A stretch of DNA of 64,000 nt from DAIDKA01 sp049792815. GTDB taxonomy: Bacteria > Pseudomonadota > Gammaproteobacteria > Steroidobacterales > Steroidobacteraceae. The position numbers were made by a program, and so were the translations under genes. The stretch spans positions 19,818 to 83,817 of the forward strand of contig JBARBG010000098.1 in assembly GCA_049792815.1 (NCBI GenBank). Direction: 5' to 3'. The notes beneath the pieces were generated by a model. The model had not been told where the DNA came from. It did no database searches and saw only the letters and a program-made list of their open reading frames with translations. Below are positions 35,282 through 42,852 of this stretch, piece by piece; positions within the stretch are counted from its first letter, which is position 1; each line of letters starts with the position of its first letter.

Positions 35282-35698
35282 ATGAAACCTAACGCGACGC
35301 GTATCCGCACCGGCGCCCTATGGCTGACCCTGGCGGCGCTGCCGACGGCGGTGCTGGCGCATCATTCGTACGCCATGTTCGACATGTCCCAGACGGTGAC
35401 CCTGCAGGGCACGATCCGTGACTTCCAGTGGACCAACCCGCACAGTTGGATCTGGATTGACGTCCCCAATGCCCAAGGGACGGCCGAGCAGTGGGGCATC
35501 GAGGGCATGAGCCCCAACTACCTCGCGCGCCGCGGCTGGAGCAAGCACACCCTGAAGCCCGGTGACAAGGTGAGCGTGCTGATTCATCCGCTCAAAGGCT
35601 CAGAACGCGGCGGCAGTTTCCTGAGCGTGACACTGGCCGATGGCAGCGTGATGCGACAAAGCGGTGGACCGCCGCCGCCGGCGTCCTCGGCGCCTTAG
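35282..35698 (+). CDS. DUF6152-like exported protein, copy 1
   Basis: 138 residues. The signal peptide ends TAVLA, and the predicted mature chain starts HHSYAMFDMSQTV. Then come LQGTIRDFQWTNPHSWIWID and GIEGMSPNYLARRGWSKHTL, the DUF6152 pattern, with GDKVSVLIHPLKGS near the end. Mature length is about 112 residues, probably all-beta and periplasmic. A free N-terminal His followed by His, plus a conserved NPH, is reminiscent of copper-binding His-brace proteins. AGGCAACC precedes the ATG, and the gene starts 7 nt after copy 1 of the PPGMPGIM protein. A second copy is at 42448. Confidence 0.75.
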   Translation: MKPNATRIRTGALWLTLAALPTAVLAHHSYAMFDMSQTVTLQGTIRDFQWTNPHSWIWIDVPNAQGTAEQWGIEGMSPNYLARRGWSKHTLKPGDKVSVLIHPLKGSERGGSFLSVTLADGSVMRQSGGPPPPASSAP

Positions 35699-35700
35699 AG

Positions 35701-36114
35701 ATGGCGCTGACGGCCATGGAGCACTACCTGGTGCTCACTTCCGACATCGAAGCGACGCGCGACTTCTACCAGGACGCGCTGGGCATGACGCAGGGTTTTC
35801 GGCCGCCACTGGGGTTTCCCGGCTACTGGATGTACCTGGGTTCGACGCCAGTGATCCATATCGCAGAATGGGTCACCTACACCGCCCACTCCACCGGCAA
35901 GGACATTCCGGTGACCGCCCCGGCGGCGAGCACCGGGGCCTTCGATCACGTCGCCTTCAATGCTGAGGACTTCGAGGCTGTGGTCGCACGCCTGGCGCGT
36001 CACGGGGTGACCCCGGCACGCAACCTGGTGTCCAGATCCGGAATGCGCCAGCTGTTCGTGTTCGACCCGAACGGCGTGAAGCTCGAAATCAATTTCCGAA
36101 ATCAACAGGTGTAG
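35701..36114 (+). CDS. VOC family protein (glyoxalase/dioxygenase fold)
   Basis: 137 residues, one VOC domain made of two beta-alpha-beta-beta-beta units: MEHYLVLTSDIEATRDFYQDALGM and FDHVAFNAEDFEAVVARLARHGV. Metal-ligand positions are plausible at His8 (EHYLV), His in FDHVAF and Glu in VKLEINF. Family activities include isomerases, dioxygenases and resistance proteins; no specific reaction can be assigned. It starts 2 nt after the DUF6152-like stop and is cytosolic, in contrast to its exported neighbours. Confidence 0.85.
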   Translation: MALTAMEHYLVLTSDIEATRDFYQDALGMTQGFRPPLGFPGYWMYLGSTPVIHIAEWVTYTAHSTGKDIPVTAPAASTGAFDHVAFNAEDFEAVVARLARHGVTPARNLVSRSGMRQLFVFDPNGVKLEINFRNQQV

Positions 36115-36127
36115 CGAGGGGGGAGTC

Positions 36128-37153
36128 ATGAACACTCGGCAAAGGTTCACATGCCTTTCGGGGCTGCTGCTGCTGGCCGGCGCGACGCACGCGCACGCGG
36201 CGGCGCAGTGCGACCGGGCGTGCCTGGAAGGATTCGTCGATCGCTACTTCGATGCGCTGCTGGCGCATGATCCGGCGCGCGTGCCCCTGGCAGCGGGCGT
36301 GCGTTACACCGAGGATGGTCAGCAGCTGGCCATCGGCGATGGCCTGTGGCGCACCATGCACGCCAAGGGCCACTACCGCCTGTTCGTCTCCGACCCGCGC
36401 GCGGGCCAGGTGGCTTTTTTCGGCACCATCGAGGAGGACAACCGCGATCCGGCCAAGGGCACCGAAGTGCTGATGGCGCTGCGCCTGCGCGTCCAGGACG
36501 GCAAGATCACGGAAATCGAGGAACTGATGGCGCGCGATGAGAAGCCGGCCCTGGCCATGGATGGCAAGACGGTGGATCCGATCTACCTGGCCACGGTGCC
36601 GGCCGCGCAACGCGTGTCACGCGCCCAGCTGATAGCCACTGCCAACAAGTACTTCAGCGGCATGCAGCAGAATGACGGCAAGGGCGACTATCCGTTCGCG
36701 GATGACTGCAACCGGCTCGAAAACGGCATGCAGACCACCAATGCGCCCACGCCGGCCGGGCAGACGCGGCCGGATCCCAAGACCGCGAGCAGTTATTCGG
36801 CGCAGTGGAGCTGCATGGAGCAGTTCAAGTCCGGGCTGCTGCACTTCGTCAGCCGGATCCGCGACCGACGCTATGTCGCGGTGGATGAGGAGCGCGGCAT
36901 CGTCTTCGCCTTCGGCTTCTTCGATCACGAGGGCGGCGACACCCGGCACTTCGCAACGCCTGATGGCCGGCAGGTCGTGGCCGGTCCGGTGCAGCCCTGG
37001 ACCTGGGAGATCGCTGAGTTATTCAAGGTGCAGGGTGGCAAGATCCATCGCATCCAGGCCGTGCTGCAGCGCAGCCCCTACGGCATGAATTCGGGCTGGA
37101 GCACCTGGCCGCAGGGCATGTCGGACCAGGCCCGCGACGTGACCATGCAGTAG
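36128..37153 (+). CDS. Exported protein with two NTF2-like domains
   Basis: 341 residues with a signal peptide ending ATHAHAAAQ. Two NTF2-like units: CDRACLEGFVDRYFDALLAHD with RYTEDGQQLAIGDGLW at about 28-160, and AQLIATANKYFSGMQQND with DDCNRLENGMQTT at about 165-320. Both correspond to the first two units of the protein at 17543-18928, including the CDRxCL start and the CNRxENG motif, so the two are paralogues and this one lacks the third unit. GAGGGGGG precedes ATG 36128. Its place in the VOC/DUF6152 string suggests a shared small-molecule process. Function unknown. Confidence 0.65.
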   Translation: MNTRQRFTCLSGLLLLAGATHAHAAAQCDRACLEGFVDRYFDALLAHDPARVPLAAGVRYTEDGQQLAIGDGLWRTMHAKGHYRLFVSDPRAGQVAFFGTIEEDNRDPAKGTEVLMALRLRVQDGKITEIEELMARDEKPALAMDGKTVDPIYLATVPAAQRVSRAQLIATANKYFSGMQQNDGKGDYPFADDCNRLENGMQTTNAPTPAGQTRPDPKTASSYSAQWSCMEQFKSGLLHFVSRIRDRRYVAVDEERGIVFAFGFFDHEGGDTRHFATPDGRQVVAGPVQPWTWEIAELFKVQGGKIHRIQAVLQRSPYGMNSGWSTWPQGMSDQARDVTMQ

Positions 37154-37163
37154 CGGCCCGGGG

Positions 37164-39533
37164 TCAGATCTGCAGGGCACGCAGCTGGCGGTTGGTGGTT
37201 TCATCCCCGGGGTGCGTATTCTTCGCCTGCACCAGGTACGCCATCGTGTCGGTCACCGACAGCGGCCGACTTATCAGGTAGCCCTGGACGAGGTCACAGC
37301 CCAGGCGCCGCAACAGGTTCCAGGCTTCCTGCGTCTCGACACCCTCGGCGACCACCTTCAGGCCCATGTTGTGGGCCAGTTCGATGGTGGACATGATGAT
37401 GGTCACATCGTCACGGCGCTCGTGGGCGCGGGTGATGAAGGAACGGTCGATCTTCAGTTCATCCAGGGGCAGGCGACTGAGCTGTGACAGCGATGAGTAG
37501 CCGGTGCCGAAGTCATCCAGCGAGAAGCGTACGCCGGCGATGCGCAGCAGCTGCATGTTGCGCACGGCCAGCGCCGGATCGCGGATCACGGCCCCTTCGG
37601 TGATCTCCAGTATCAGCCGCGTCGGCGGCACGCCATGCTTGCCCAGGGTCTCCAGGATCTCGTCCCCGAGCTGTGAATCGAGCAGATCCGGCGCCGAGAG
37701 ATTCACGGCGACGTCGATGTCGATGCCCTCACGGTGCCACGCCGCGATCTGGGTAATGGCCGCACCCAGCGCCCAGCTCGTCAGGCGCCGCGCGCCACCG
37801 GTCTGTTCAGCAATGGGCACGAACTCTCCCGGTGAGACCGGGCCGAGCTGGGCGTGGGTCCAGCGCGCGAGTGCCTCGAGACTGCGCACCCGGCCGCTCG
37901 CCAGGTCGACCTTGGGCTGATACACCAGCGTGAGCTCATTGCGTTCGATGGCGCCGCCCAGATCACCGGCCAGCGCCAGGCGGCGCCGCAATTCCTCCTC
38001 GCGTCCGGGGCGATACACGGCGATGCGACCGCGCGCCTCGCCCGCATCCTCCAGCGCCGTGTGCACATGGCGCAGCAGTCCTTCGGCGGTATTGTCATGG
38101 TCCGGTGCGCAGCACATGCCGGCGTTCACGTGCAGATCCAGACTCACCGAGAGCAGGCTGAAGCCGGCGCGCAGGGTGCCGACGAGCTGCTCGGTCAGCA
38201 AGGTGGCGCGGCTCAGCGAGCAGCCGCGCGCCAGAACCAGAAACTGCGCGGAGCCGAGGTGCGCGGTGAGGTCATTCTCGCCGCAGTTCTGCTTCAGCCT
38301 GCGGGCGGTTTCACGCAGTGCGGCGTCACCTACGTGATGGCCAAGGGAGGCATTGATCTCGCCGAAATTGACCACTTCGAGCAGGATCAGGGCGACCGCC
38401 GGTGGCGGCGCGGCGCGCAACAGCTCCTCGAGATGACGTTCGGCGTGGGCGCGATTGGGCAAACCTGTGAGGGCGTCGTGACTTGCGTCGTGACTGATGC
38501 GCGCCTCGCGCTCCGCGATGTTCTCCTGCATGGCGTTGAAGGTCGCGGCGAGGCTGCGGAACTCATCGCCGCCGCCGACATCGACGGCCTTGTCATAGGT
38601 GCCGGCCTGAATGCGCCGCGCGGCACGCACCAGCTCGCGGATGGGCCGGGTCGCGCCGCGGCTCAGCAACAGCGCGATGGTCAAAGCGGCCCCCAGGGCG
38701 AGGCCGCCGATGGCCGCGAGCGCATTGCGCTGCGAACGGTAGGGGGCCATCACGTCGTCCATTGGCTGCTGCAGCACGACAGCGACGGACTCGGAAGAAT
38801 CGCCGAGCCCGGACACATACGTCAGGTAGTCCTGTTTCCCAAGTGGCTCGGATTGCGCCGCTGCGGGCGTAGTCGATAGATCGTGACGCGCGGCCAGCGC
38901 CGCACGTTCCGCGGGCGGCAGGGTCGAAGCCACGAGATTCAAATGACCGCGTTCACCGGCCAGCACACTGACTTCGGTTCCCACCAGGCCGGGGATATGG
39001 GCGACCACGGCATCGTCCACAGAAAACCCCATGGCTACCCAGCCGATGGTTTCCGGGGCTTTCACCGGCGCGACAAACAGTTGATACAGATGGTCGCCCA
39101 GGAGCACGAGGTGAACATCCTCGCGTCCGCCGGCGGTGGCGTTGAGAAGCTTGCCCACTTTCGGCGCCTGCGCCGAGAAATCGGCCGCGCTGGATGCCAG
39201 CAGCCGGCCGTTGGTGTCCATGAATACGACCAGGTCAGCGCCGATGCGCTGAGAATGATTCTTCGCGACCGAAAGCAGGGTCGGGGCGTCGTGAATCGCC
39301 ACCGCTTCGCGCAATCCGAAGTCGGCGGCCAGCACGGTCACAGAGCTGGACAGCACTTCGGCGCGCTGTCGCAGGTTGTCCTGCACTACCAGTGATCCGG
39401 AGCGCAGCCGTTCATCGGCCCGCACTTTCGCTTCGTGCTCGGTGCTCGCAAGAACTGCGACCAGCGTCACACTCTGCGTGGCCACAACCAAGCCGATGAT
39501 CAGTGCGAGAAGTCGATTGCGGAAACTGTCCAT
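37164..39533 (-). CDS. c-di-GMP phosphodiesterase with degenerate GGDEF domain (Cache-HAMP-GGDEF-EAL)
   Basis: 789 residues. Membrane helices at about 8-30 and 275-295 flank a Cache-like periplasmic sensor. HAMP follows at about 295-345, then a GGDEF fold from SHDALTGLPNRAHAERHLEEL whose active-site loop reads LGSAQF instead of GGDEF, so cyclase activity is unlikely. The EAL domain (about 535-770) is intact: SLEALARW, VNLSAPDL, LEITEGAV, DDFGTGYSSL, LKIDRSFI, VVAEGVET. It should hydrolyse c-di-GMP, with the dead GGDEF perhaps binding GTP. Transcribed divergently from the cupredoxin-like/porin pair, 78 nt apart. Confidence 0.9.
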   Translation of the reverse strand: MDSFRNRLLALIIGLVVATQSVTLVAVLASTEHEAKVRADERLRSGSLVVQDNLRQRAEVLSSSVTVLAADFGLREAVAIHDAPTLLSVAKNHSQRIGADLVVFMDTNGRLLASSAADFSAQAPKVGKLLNATAGGREDVHLVLLGDHLYQLFVAPVKAPETIGWVAMGFSVDDAVVAHIPGLVGTEVSVLAGERGHLNLVASTLPPAERAALAARHDLSTTPAAAQSEPLGKQDYLTYVSGLGDSSESVAVVLQQPMDDVMAPYRSQRNALAAIGGLALGAALTIALLLSRGATRPIRELVRAARRIQAGTYDKAVDVGGGDEFRSLAATFNAMQENIAEREARISHDASHDALTGLPNRAHAERHLEELLRAAPPPAVALILLEVVNFGEINASLGHHVGDAALRETARRLKQNCGENDLTAHLGSAQFLVLARGCSLSRATLLTEQLVGTLRAGFSLLSVSLDLHVNAGMCCAPDHDNTAEGLLRHVHTALEDAGEARGRIAVYRPGREEELRRRLALAGDLGGAIERNELTLVYQPKVDLASGRVRSLEALARWTHAQLGPVSPGEFVPIAEQTGGARRLTSWALGAAITQIAAWHREGIDIDVAVNLSAPDLLDSQLGDEILETLGKHGVPPTRLILEITEGAVIRDPALAVRNMQLLRIAGVRFSLDDFGTGYSSLSQLSRLPLDELKIDRSFITRAHERRDDVTIIMSTIELAHNMGLKVVAEGVETQEAWNLLRRLGCDLVQGYLISRPLSVTDTMAYLVQAKNTHPGDETTNRQLRALQI

Positions 39534-39611
39534 GTCTTACGTTCAAATCCCAGCCACGGATGGTAGTCCCCGGTGCCCAGCGGAGGCGTGCGGTGGCACA
39601 CAGGAGCGAAA

Positions 39612-40298
39612 TTGAGGGGCGCACAAGTCACACGTTCTGGTGATGGCAGAGCCTTGGCAGCGAGGCTTGCCGGCCTGCTGCTGTCCTTAATGGTTTGCAG
39701 CGCAGCGTGGGCGACCGATCTGCAGGTCCGGGTCACTCAGGTCGATGGCAAGCCGCTGCATGGGGCCGTGGTCACGGTGCACGCTCTCGGGGTTGCGGCT
39801 GCCGCCGCGCCGATCGCGGCGGTCATGGACCAGGTCGACCTGGCCTTTGCACCCGACCTGCTGGTCATTCCGGTGGGCTCGACGGTGAGCTTTCCGAACA
39901 CCGACAAGGTCAGCCATGAGGTCTATTCATTTTCGTCGGCGCATCGCTTCCAGTTGGGTCTGTATCGCGGCAAGGCGCCGCCGCCGCAGTTGTTCGACAA
40001 GGCGGGCATCGTGACGCTGGGCTGCAATATCCATGACGCCATGCTGGCCTACATCCTGGTCACCGACGCTGCCTACTACGGCATGACGCGCGCCGATGGC
40101 ACCTGGGTGCAGCCGGAGGTCGCGCGCGGCCGCTACCGCATCGAAGTGTGGAGCCCGCGTCTGCAGGAGCCCGGGCAGATGCTGACCCATGAGATCGTCG
40201 TGAATCCGGGCGATCATGCGGTTGCGGAAATTCGGACCGACAAGGCGCTGCGCCCGGCGCCATTGCAACAGCGGCCCCACTCCTGGGACGCCTACTGA
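39612..40298 (+). CDS. Cupredoxin-like exported protein (methylamine-utilisation/MauL-like)
   Basis: 228 residues from TTG 39612, chosen because AGGAG lies 5 nt upstream; GTG 39573 is an alternative. The signal peptide ends MVCSAAWATDLQ. A plastocyanin-like copper-site pattern is present: NTDKVSHEVYSFS supplies a His, and TLGCNIHDAMLAYI supplies Cys, His and a possible Met. Proteins with this layout are often labelled methylamine utilisation proteins, though no mau genes are here. The stop overlaps the porin start by 1 nt (TGATG). It lies opposite an EAL protein, a pairing I recall from other Gammaproteobacteria. Confidence 0.7.
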   Translation: MRGAQVTRSGDGRALAARLAGLLLSLMVCSAAWATDLQVRVTQVDGKPLHGAVVTVHALGVAAAAAPIAAVMDQVDLAFAPDLLVIPVGSTVSFPNTDKVSHEVYSFSSAHRFQLGLYRGKAPPPQLFDKAGIVTLGCNIHDAMLAYILVTDAAYYGMTRADGTWVQPEVARGRYRIEVWSPRLQEPGQMLTHEIVVNPGDHAVAEIRTDKALRPAPLQQRPHSWDAY

Positions 40299-41518
40299 TG
40301 ACGGTTCGCGGCACACCGTGGGCGGCAGTTGCAGGGCTGTTTGCGCTGGCCGTGACCTGCGCTCATGCCACCGAGTGGGACGCATCGCTCGACCTGCGGC
40401 TGGTGGGGGCGGATGCCCCGGCTGCGGTTGCCGATGGCGGCCTGGGAATACTGCGCTACGGCGATGACCGTGATGGCTTGCAGCTGGGCCGGGCGCGCCT
40501 GGCGCTGTCGCAGGACCTCGGGGATCTGCTCTCTTTCAAAGTCGACGCCTCGGCCTGGGGCCAGCACGACCGCAATCCGCTGGATATCACCGAGGCCTAT
40601 TTGCAGCTGCATCCCTATCCCTTCGGCAACTGGCGCACACGTGTGAAACTGGGCGCCTTCTATGCACCGCTGTCGCTGGAGAATCGCGCCGACGGCTGGG
40701 AATCGCCGTACACGCTGTCATCGTCGGCGCTTGACAGCTGGGTGGCGCAGGAGCTGCGCACCATCGGCGCGGAATTCAAACTCGAATGGCTGGGCACCCA
40801 TGCGGGCCATGATTTCAATGCCAGTGCAGTCTTCGGCGTGTACGGCTGGAACCAGGGCGCCGGCAGCGCGCTGAGCGTTTCCGGTTTCACGATCAGTGAC
40901 TGGCAGGGGTCATTGTTCGGCCGCATCGGTCGCGGCTCTTATCCCTTCGGCCCGATCAATGAGTATCGCCAGTACGATAATCATGCCGGCACCTACGAGG
41001 GCCTGGAGGTTCACTACCTGGATCGCGTGACCCTCGAAGCGCTGCACTATGACAACCACGCCAATCCCTCAGCCGATAGTGCCGTCACCGGTGCCTATGC
41101 CTGGCAGACGCGCTTCGACAGCGTGGGACTGCGCGCGGAGAATGACGACGGCTGGACGGCCATCGTGCAATGGATGGCCGGCGAGACCTATGTTGAACCG
41201 GACGAACTGGGCCTGCTGGGCTGGAATTTCGTGACCCGCTACGTGCTGATCTCCAAGCGCGCCGGCCGCAACACCTTCTCGGCGCGCTACGATGACTTCA
41301 AGGTCAATGCTGAACAGGCATTTGCCATCGGCGACCAGGGCGGCCACGCCGTGACGCTCGCCTACCGCTTCGATCCCAACGCCCACTGGCGCTTCACGCT
41401 GGAAGGGGTGCGCGCCCGTGGTTTTCAGACCAACCGGGCGATCTTCTTTGGTGAGGCGCCGTTTGCCACCCAGAGCAATGTGCAGCTGGCGATCCGCTAC
41501 GCATTGAGCAACCACTAG
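40298..41518 (+). CDS. Porin-like outer-membrane protein
   Basis: 406 residues. The signal peptide ends TCAHATEW. The remainder shows regular alternating strands: LDLRLVGADAPA, RARLALSQDLGDLLSFKVDA, WRTRVKLGAFYAPLSLEN, TFSARYDDFKVNAE, HWRFTLEGVRARGF, NVQLAIRYALSNH. The layout fits a 14-18-stranded porin or OprP-like channel, without the final Phe. Translationally coupled to the cupredoxin-like gene, so the two exported proteins probably act together, perhaps with an electron-carrier or metal-handling role for the first and passage or scaffold for the second. Substrate unknown. Confidence 0.65.
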   Translation: MTVRGTPWAAVAGLFALAVTCAHATEWDASLDLRLVGADAPAAVADGGLGILRYGDDRDGLQLGRARLALSQDLGDLLSFKVDASAWGQHDRNPLDITEAYLQLHPYPFGNWRTRVKLGAFYAPLSLENRADGWESPYTLSSSALDSWVAQELRTIGAEFKLEWLGTHAGHDFNASAVFGVYGWNQGAGSALSVSGFTISDWQGSLFGRIGRGSYPFGPINEYRQYDNHAGTYEGLEVHYLDRVTLEALHYDNHANPSADSAVTGAYAWQTRFDSVGLRAENDDGWTAIVQWMAGETYVEPDELGLLGWNFVTRYVLISKRAGRNTFSARYDDFKVNAEQAFAIGDQGGHAVTLAYRFDPNAHWRFTLEGVRARGFQTNRAIFFGEAPFATQSNVQLAIRYALSNH

Positions 41519-41662
41519 GGCTGTGCAGGCCCGGAACGGGCGATTTGCCTGCCGGCTGTGGCGCGGGATCCCGGGATGCCGCAAAATCCCGCTGCGCGGG
41601 ACCTTGTTCCGCGGCATTGAATAATCAACCTACCGGGCAGCAGCGCCGCCAAGGACCTCAGG

Positions 41663-42430
41663 ATGAAAGAACTTCGGAACTTCGCCCGCACCGCGGTGCT
41701 GCTGGCGGCCGGTGCGTTGACCATGGCGACGGTCCCGGTTCTGGCCGGTGCACCCCAGGGTCCGCAGGGCGATACCTGGGCGTCCATAGCCAAACTGCCT
41801 GACTGGCAGGGGATCTGGGAACTGGACTGGCAGCACGGCGGCCTCGGCGCCGCGCGGCCGGGACCTCCCAAGCTGACGCCCGCGGCTCAGGCTAAACTGG
41901 ACGCGTACCGGAAAGCGCAGCAGTTGGGTGAGAACCTGCAGCCCGATCAGGCCAACTGCCTGCCGCCGGGCATGCCCGGGATCATGACCCAGCCCTATCC
42001 CATCGAGTTCCTGTACAGCCCCGGCAAGGTCGTGATCAACATCGAGGCTTACATGCAGTTCCGTCATGTCTACACGGACGGGCGGCCCCATCCCAAGGAT
42101 CCCGATCCCCTGTTCCAGGGCCACTCCATAGGGCACTGGGAGGGCGACACACTGGTGATCGACACCGTGGGCTTCGTGCCCTGGAGTCAGATCGCACCGG
42201 GCGTGGGGCACAGCGACCAGATGCACATCGTGGAGCGCATCCGCCGCACCGGGCCGGACACCATCCAGATCGCGCAGACCATCACCGATCCCACGGTGCT
42301 CGCGGAGCCCTGGACGGTGGTGCACCCCTACAAACTCGTCAAGGATGATCTGCGCGAATACATTTGCGAACAGAACAACCACGACAGCGCGGACGCAGAG
42401 GGCCGGCCGGGCTTCAAGGAAACCAAGTGA
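41663..42430 (+). CDS. Exported PPGMPGIM-motif protein, copy 2
   Basis: 255 residues with a signal peptide ending VPVLAGAPQ. It shares the copy 1 core at 34534: NCLPPGMPGIMTQPYPIE, PGKVVINIEAY, DGRPHPKDPDP, GHSIGHWEGDTLVIDTVGF, HSDQMHIVERI and the end YICEQNNHD. It differs most in the first 60 residues. Located 17 nt before a second DUF6152-like gene, repeating the copy 1 arrangement. Preceded by 144 nt of noncoding sequence after the porin. Function unknown; paired conservation with DUF6152 implies a common process in the periplasm. Confidence 0.7.
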   Translation: MKELRNFARTAVLLAAGALTMATVPVLAGAPQGPQGDTWASIAKLPDWQGIWELDWQHGGLGAARPGPPKLTPAAQAKLDAYRKAQQLGENLQPDQANCLPPGMPGIMTQPYPIEFLYSPGKVVINIEAYMQFRHVYTDGRPHPKDPDPLFQGHSIGHWEGDTLVIDTVGFVPWSQIAPGVGHSDQMHIVERIRRTGPDTIQIAQTITDPTVLAEPWTVVHPYKLVKDDLREYICEQNNHDSADAEGRPGFKETK

Positions 42431-42447
42431 ATTTTAGGAGATCGGCA

Positions 42448-42843
42448 ATGAGAATTCTGCGCAGCAACGCGTGGGCAATCGCCGCAGCCGCCGCTTTGAG
42501 CGCGGCGGGCAGTGCCAGCGCGCATCACTCCACGGCGATGTTCGACATGAGCAAGAACGTGGTTCTGCAGGGCACCATCAAGGAGTTCCAGTGGACCAAT
42601 CCCCACACCTTCATCTATATCGAAGTGCCCAACAGAGCCGGCGGCGTCGATGTATATGGAATCGAGGGCATGAGTCCCAACTACCTGGCCCGTGTGGGTT
42701 GGGACAAGCACACGTTGAGCACCGGCGATAAGGTCGAACTGACCATTCATCCGCTCAAGGATGGTCGCAAGGGCGGCTTCGACGTGAGCTTGAAGAAGCC
42801 GGACGGCACGCTGATGTACAACCTGCCGCACGCAGGTTATTAG
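42448..42843 (+). CDS. DUF6152-like exported protein, copy 2
   Basis: 131 residues from ATG 42448, preceded by TAGGAG. The signal peptide ends GSASA, and the predicted mature chain begins HHSTAMFDMSKNV, the same His-His start as copy 1. Conserved segments: LQGTIKEFQWTNPHTFIYIE, GIEGMSPNYLARVGW, KHTLSTGDKV and IHPLKDG. The C-terminus DGTLMYNLPHAGY adds another His. It converges with rpoD, whose stop is 9 nt away. Same unknown function as copy 1; the His residues suggest a metal site. Confidence 0.75.
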   Translation: MRILRSNAWAIAAAAALSAAGSASAHHSTAMFDMSKNVVLQGTIKEFQWTNPHTFIYIEVPNRAGGVDVYGIEGMSPNYLARVGWDKHTLSTGDKVELTIHPLKDGRKGGFDVSLKKPDGTLMYNLPHAGY

Positions 42844-42852
42844 CTTTCGCGC

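Noticed and set aside
38566..38583. The string GGGDEF within the phosphodiesterase at 37164-39533
   Set aside because: It lies at the end of the HAMP domain (VDVGGGDEFRSLAATFNAM), about 85 residues before the cyclase fold begins. The true active-site position reads LGSAQF, so the match is fortuitous.
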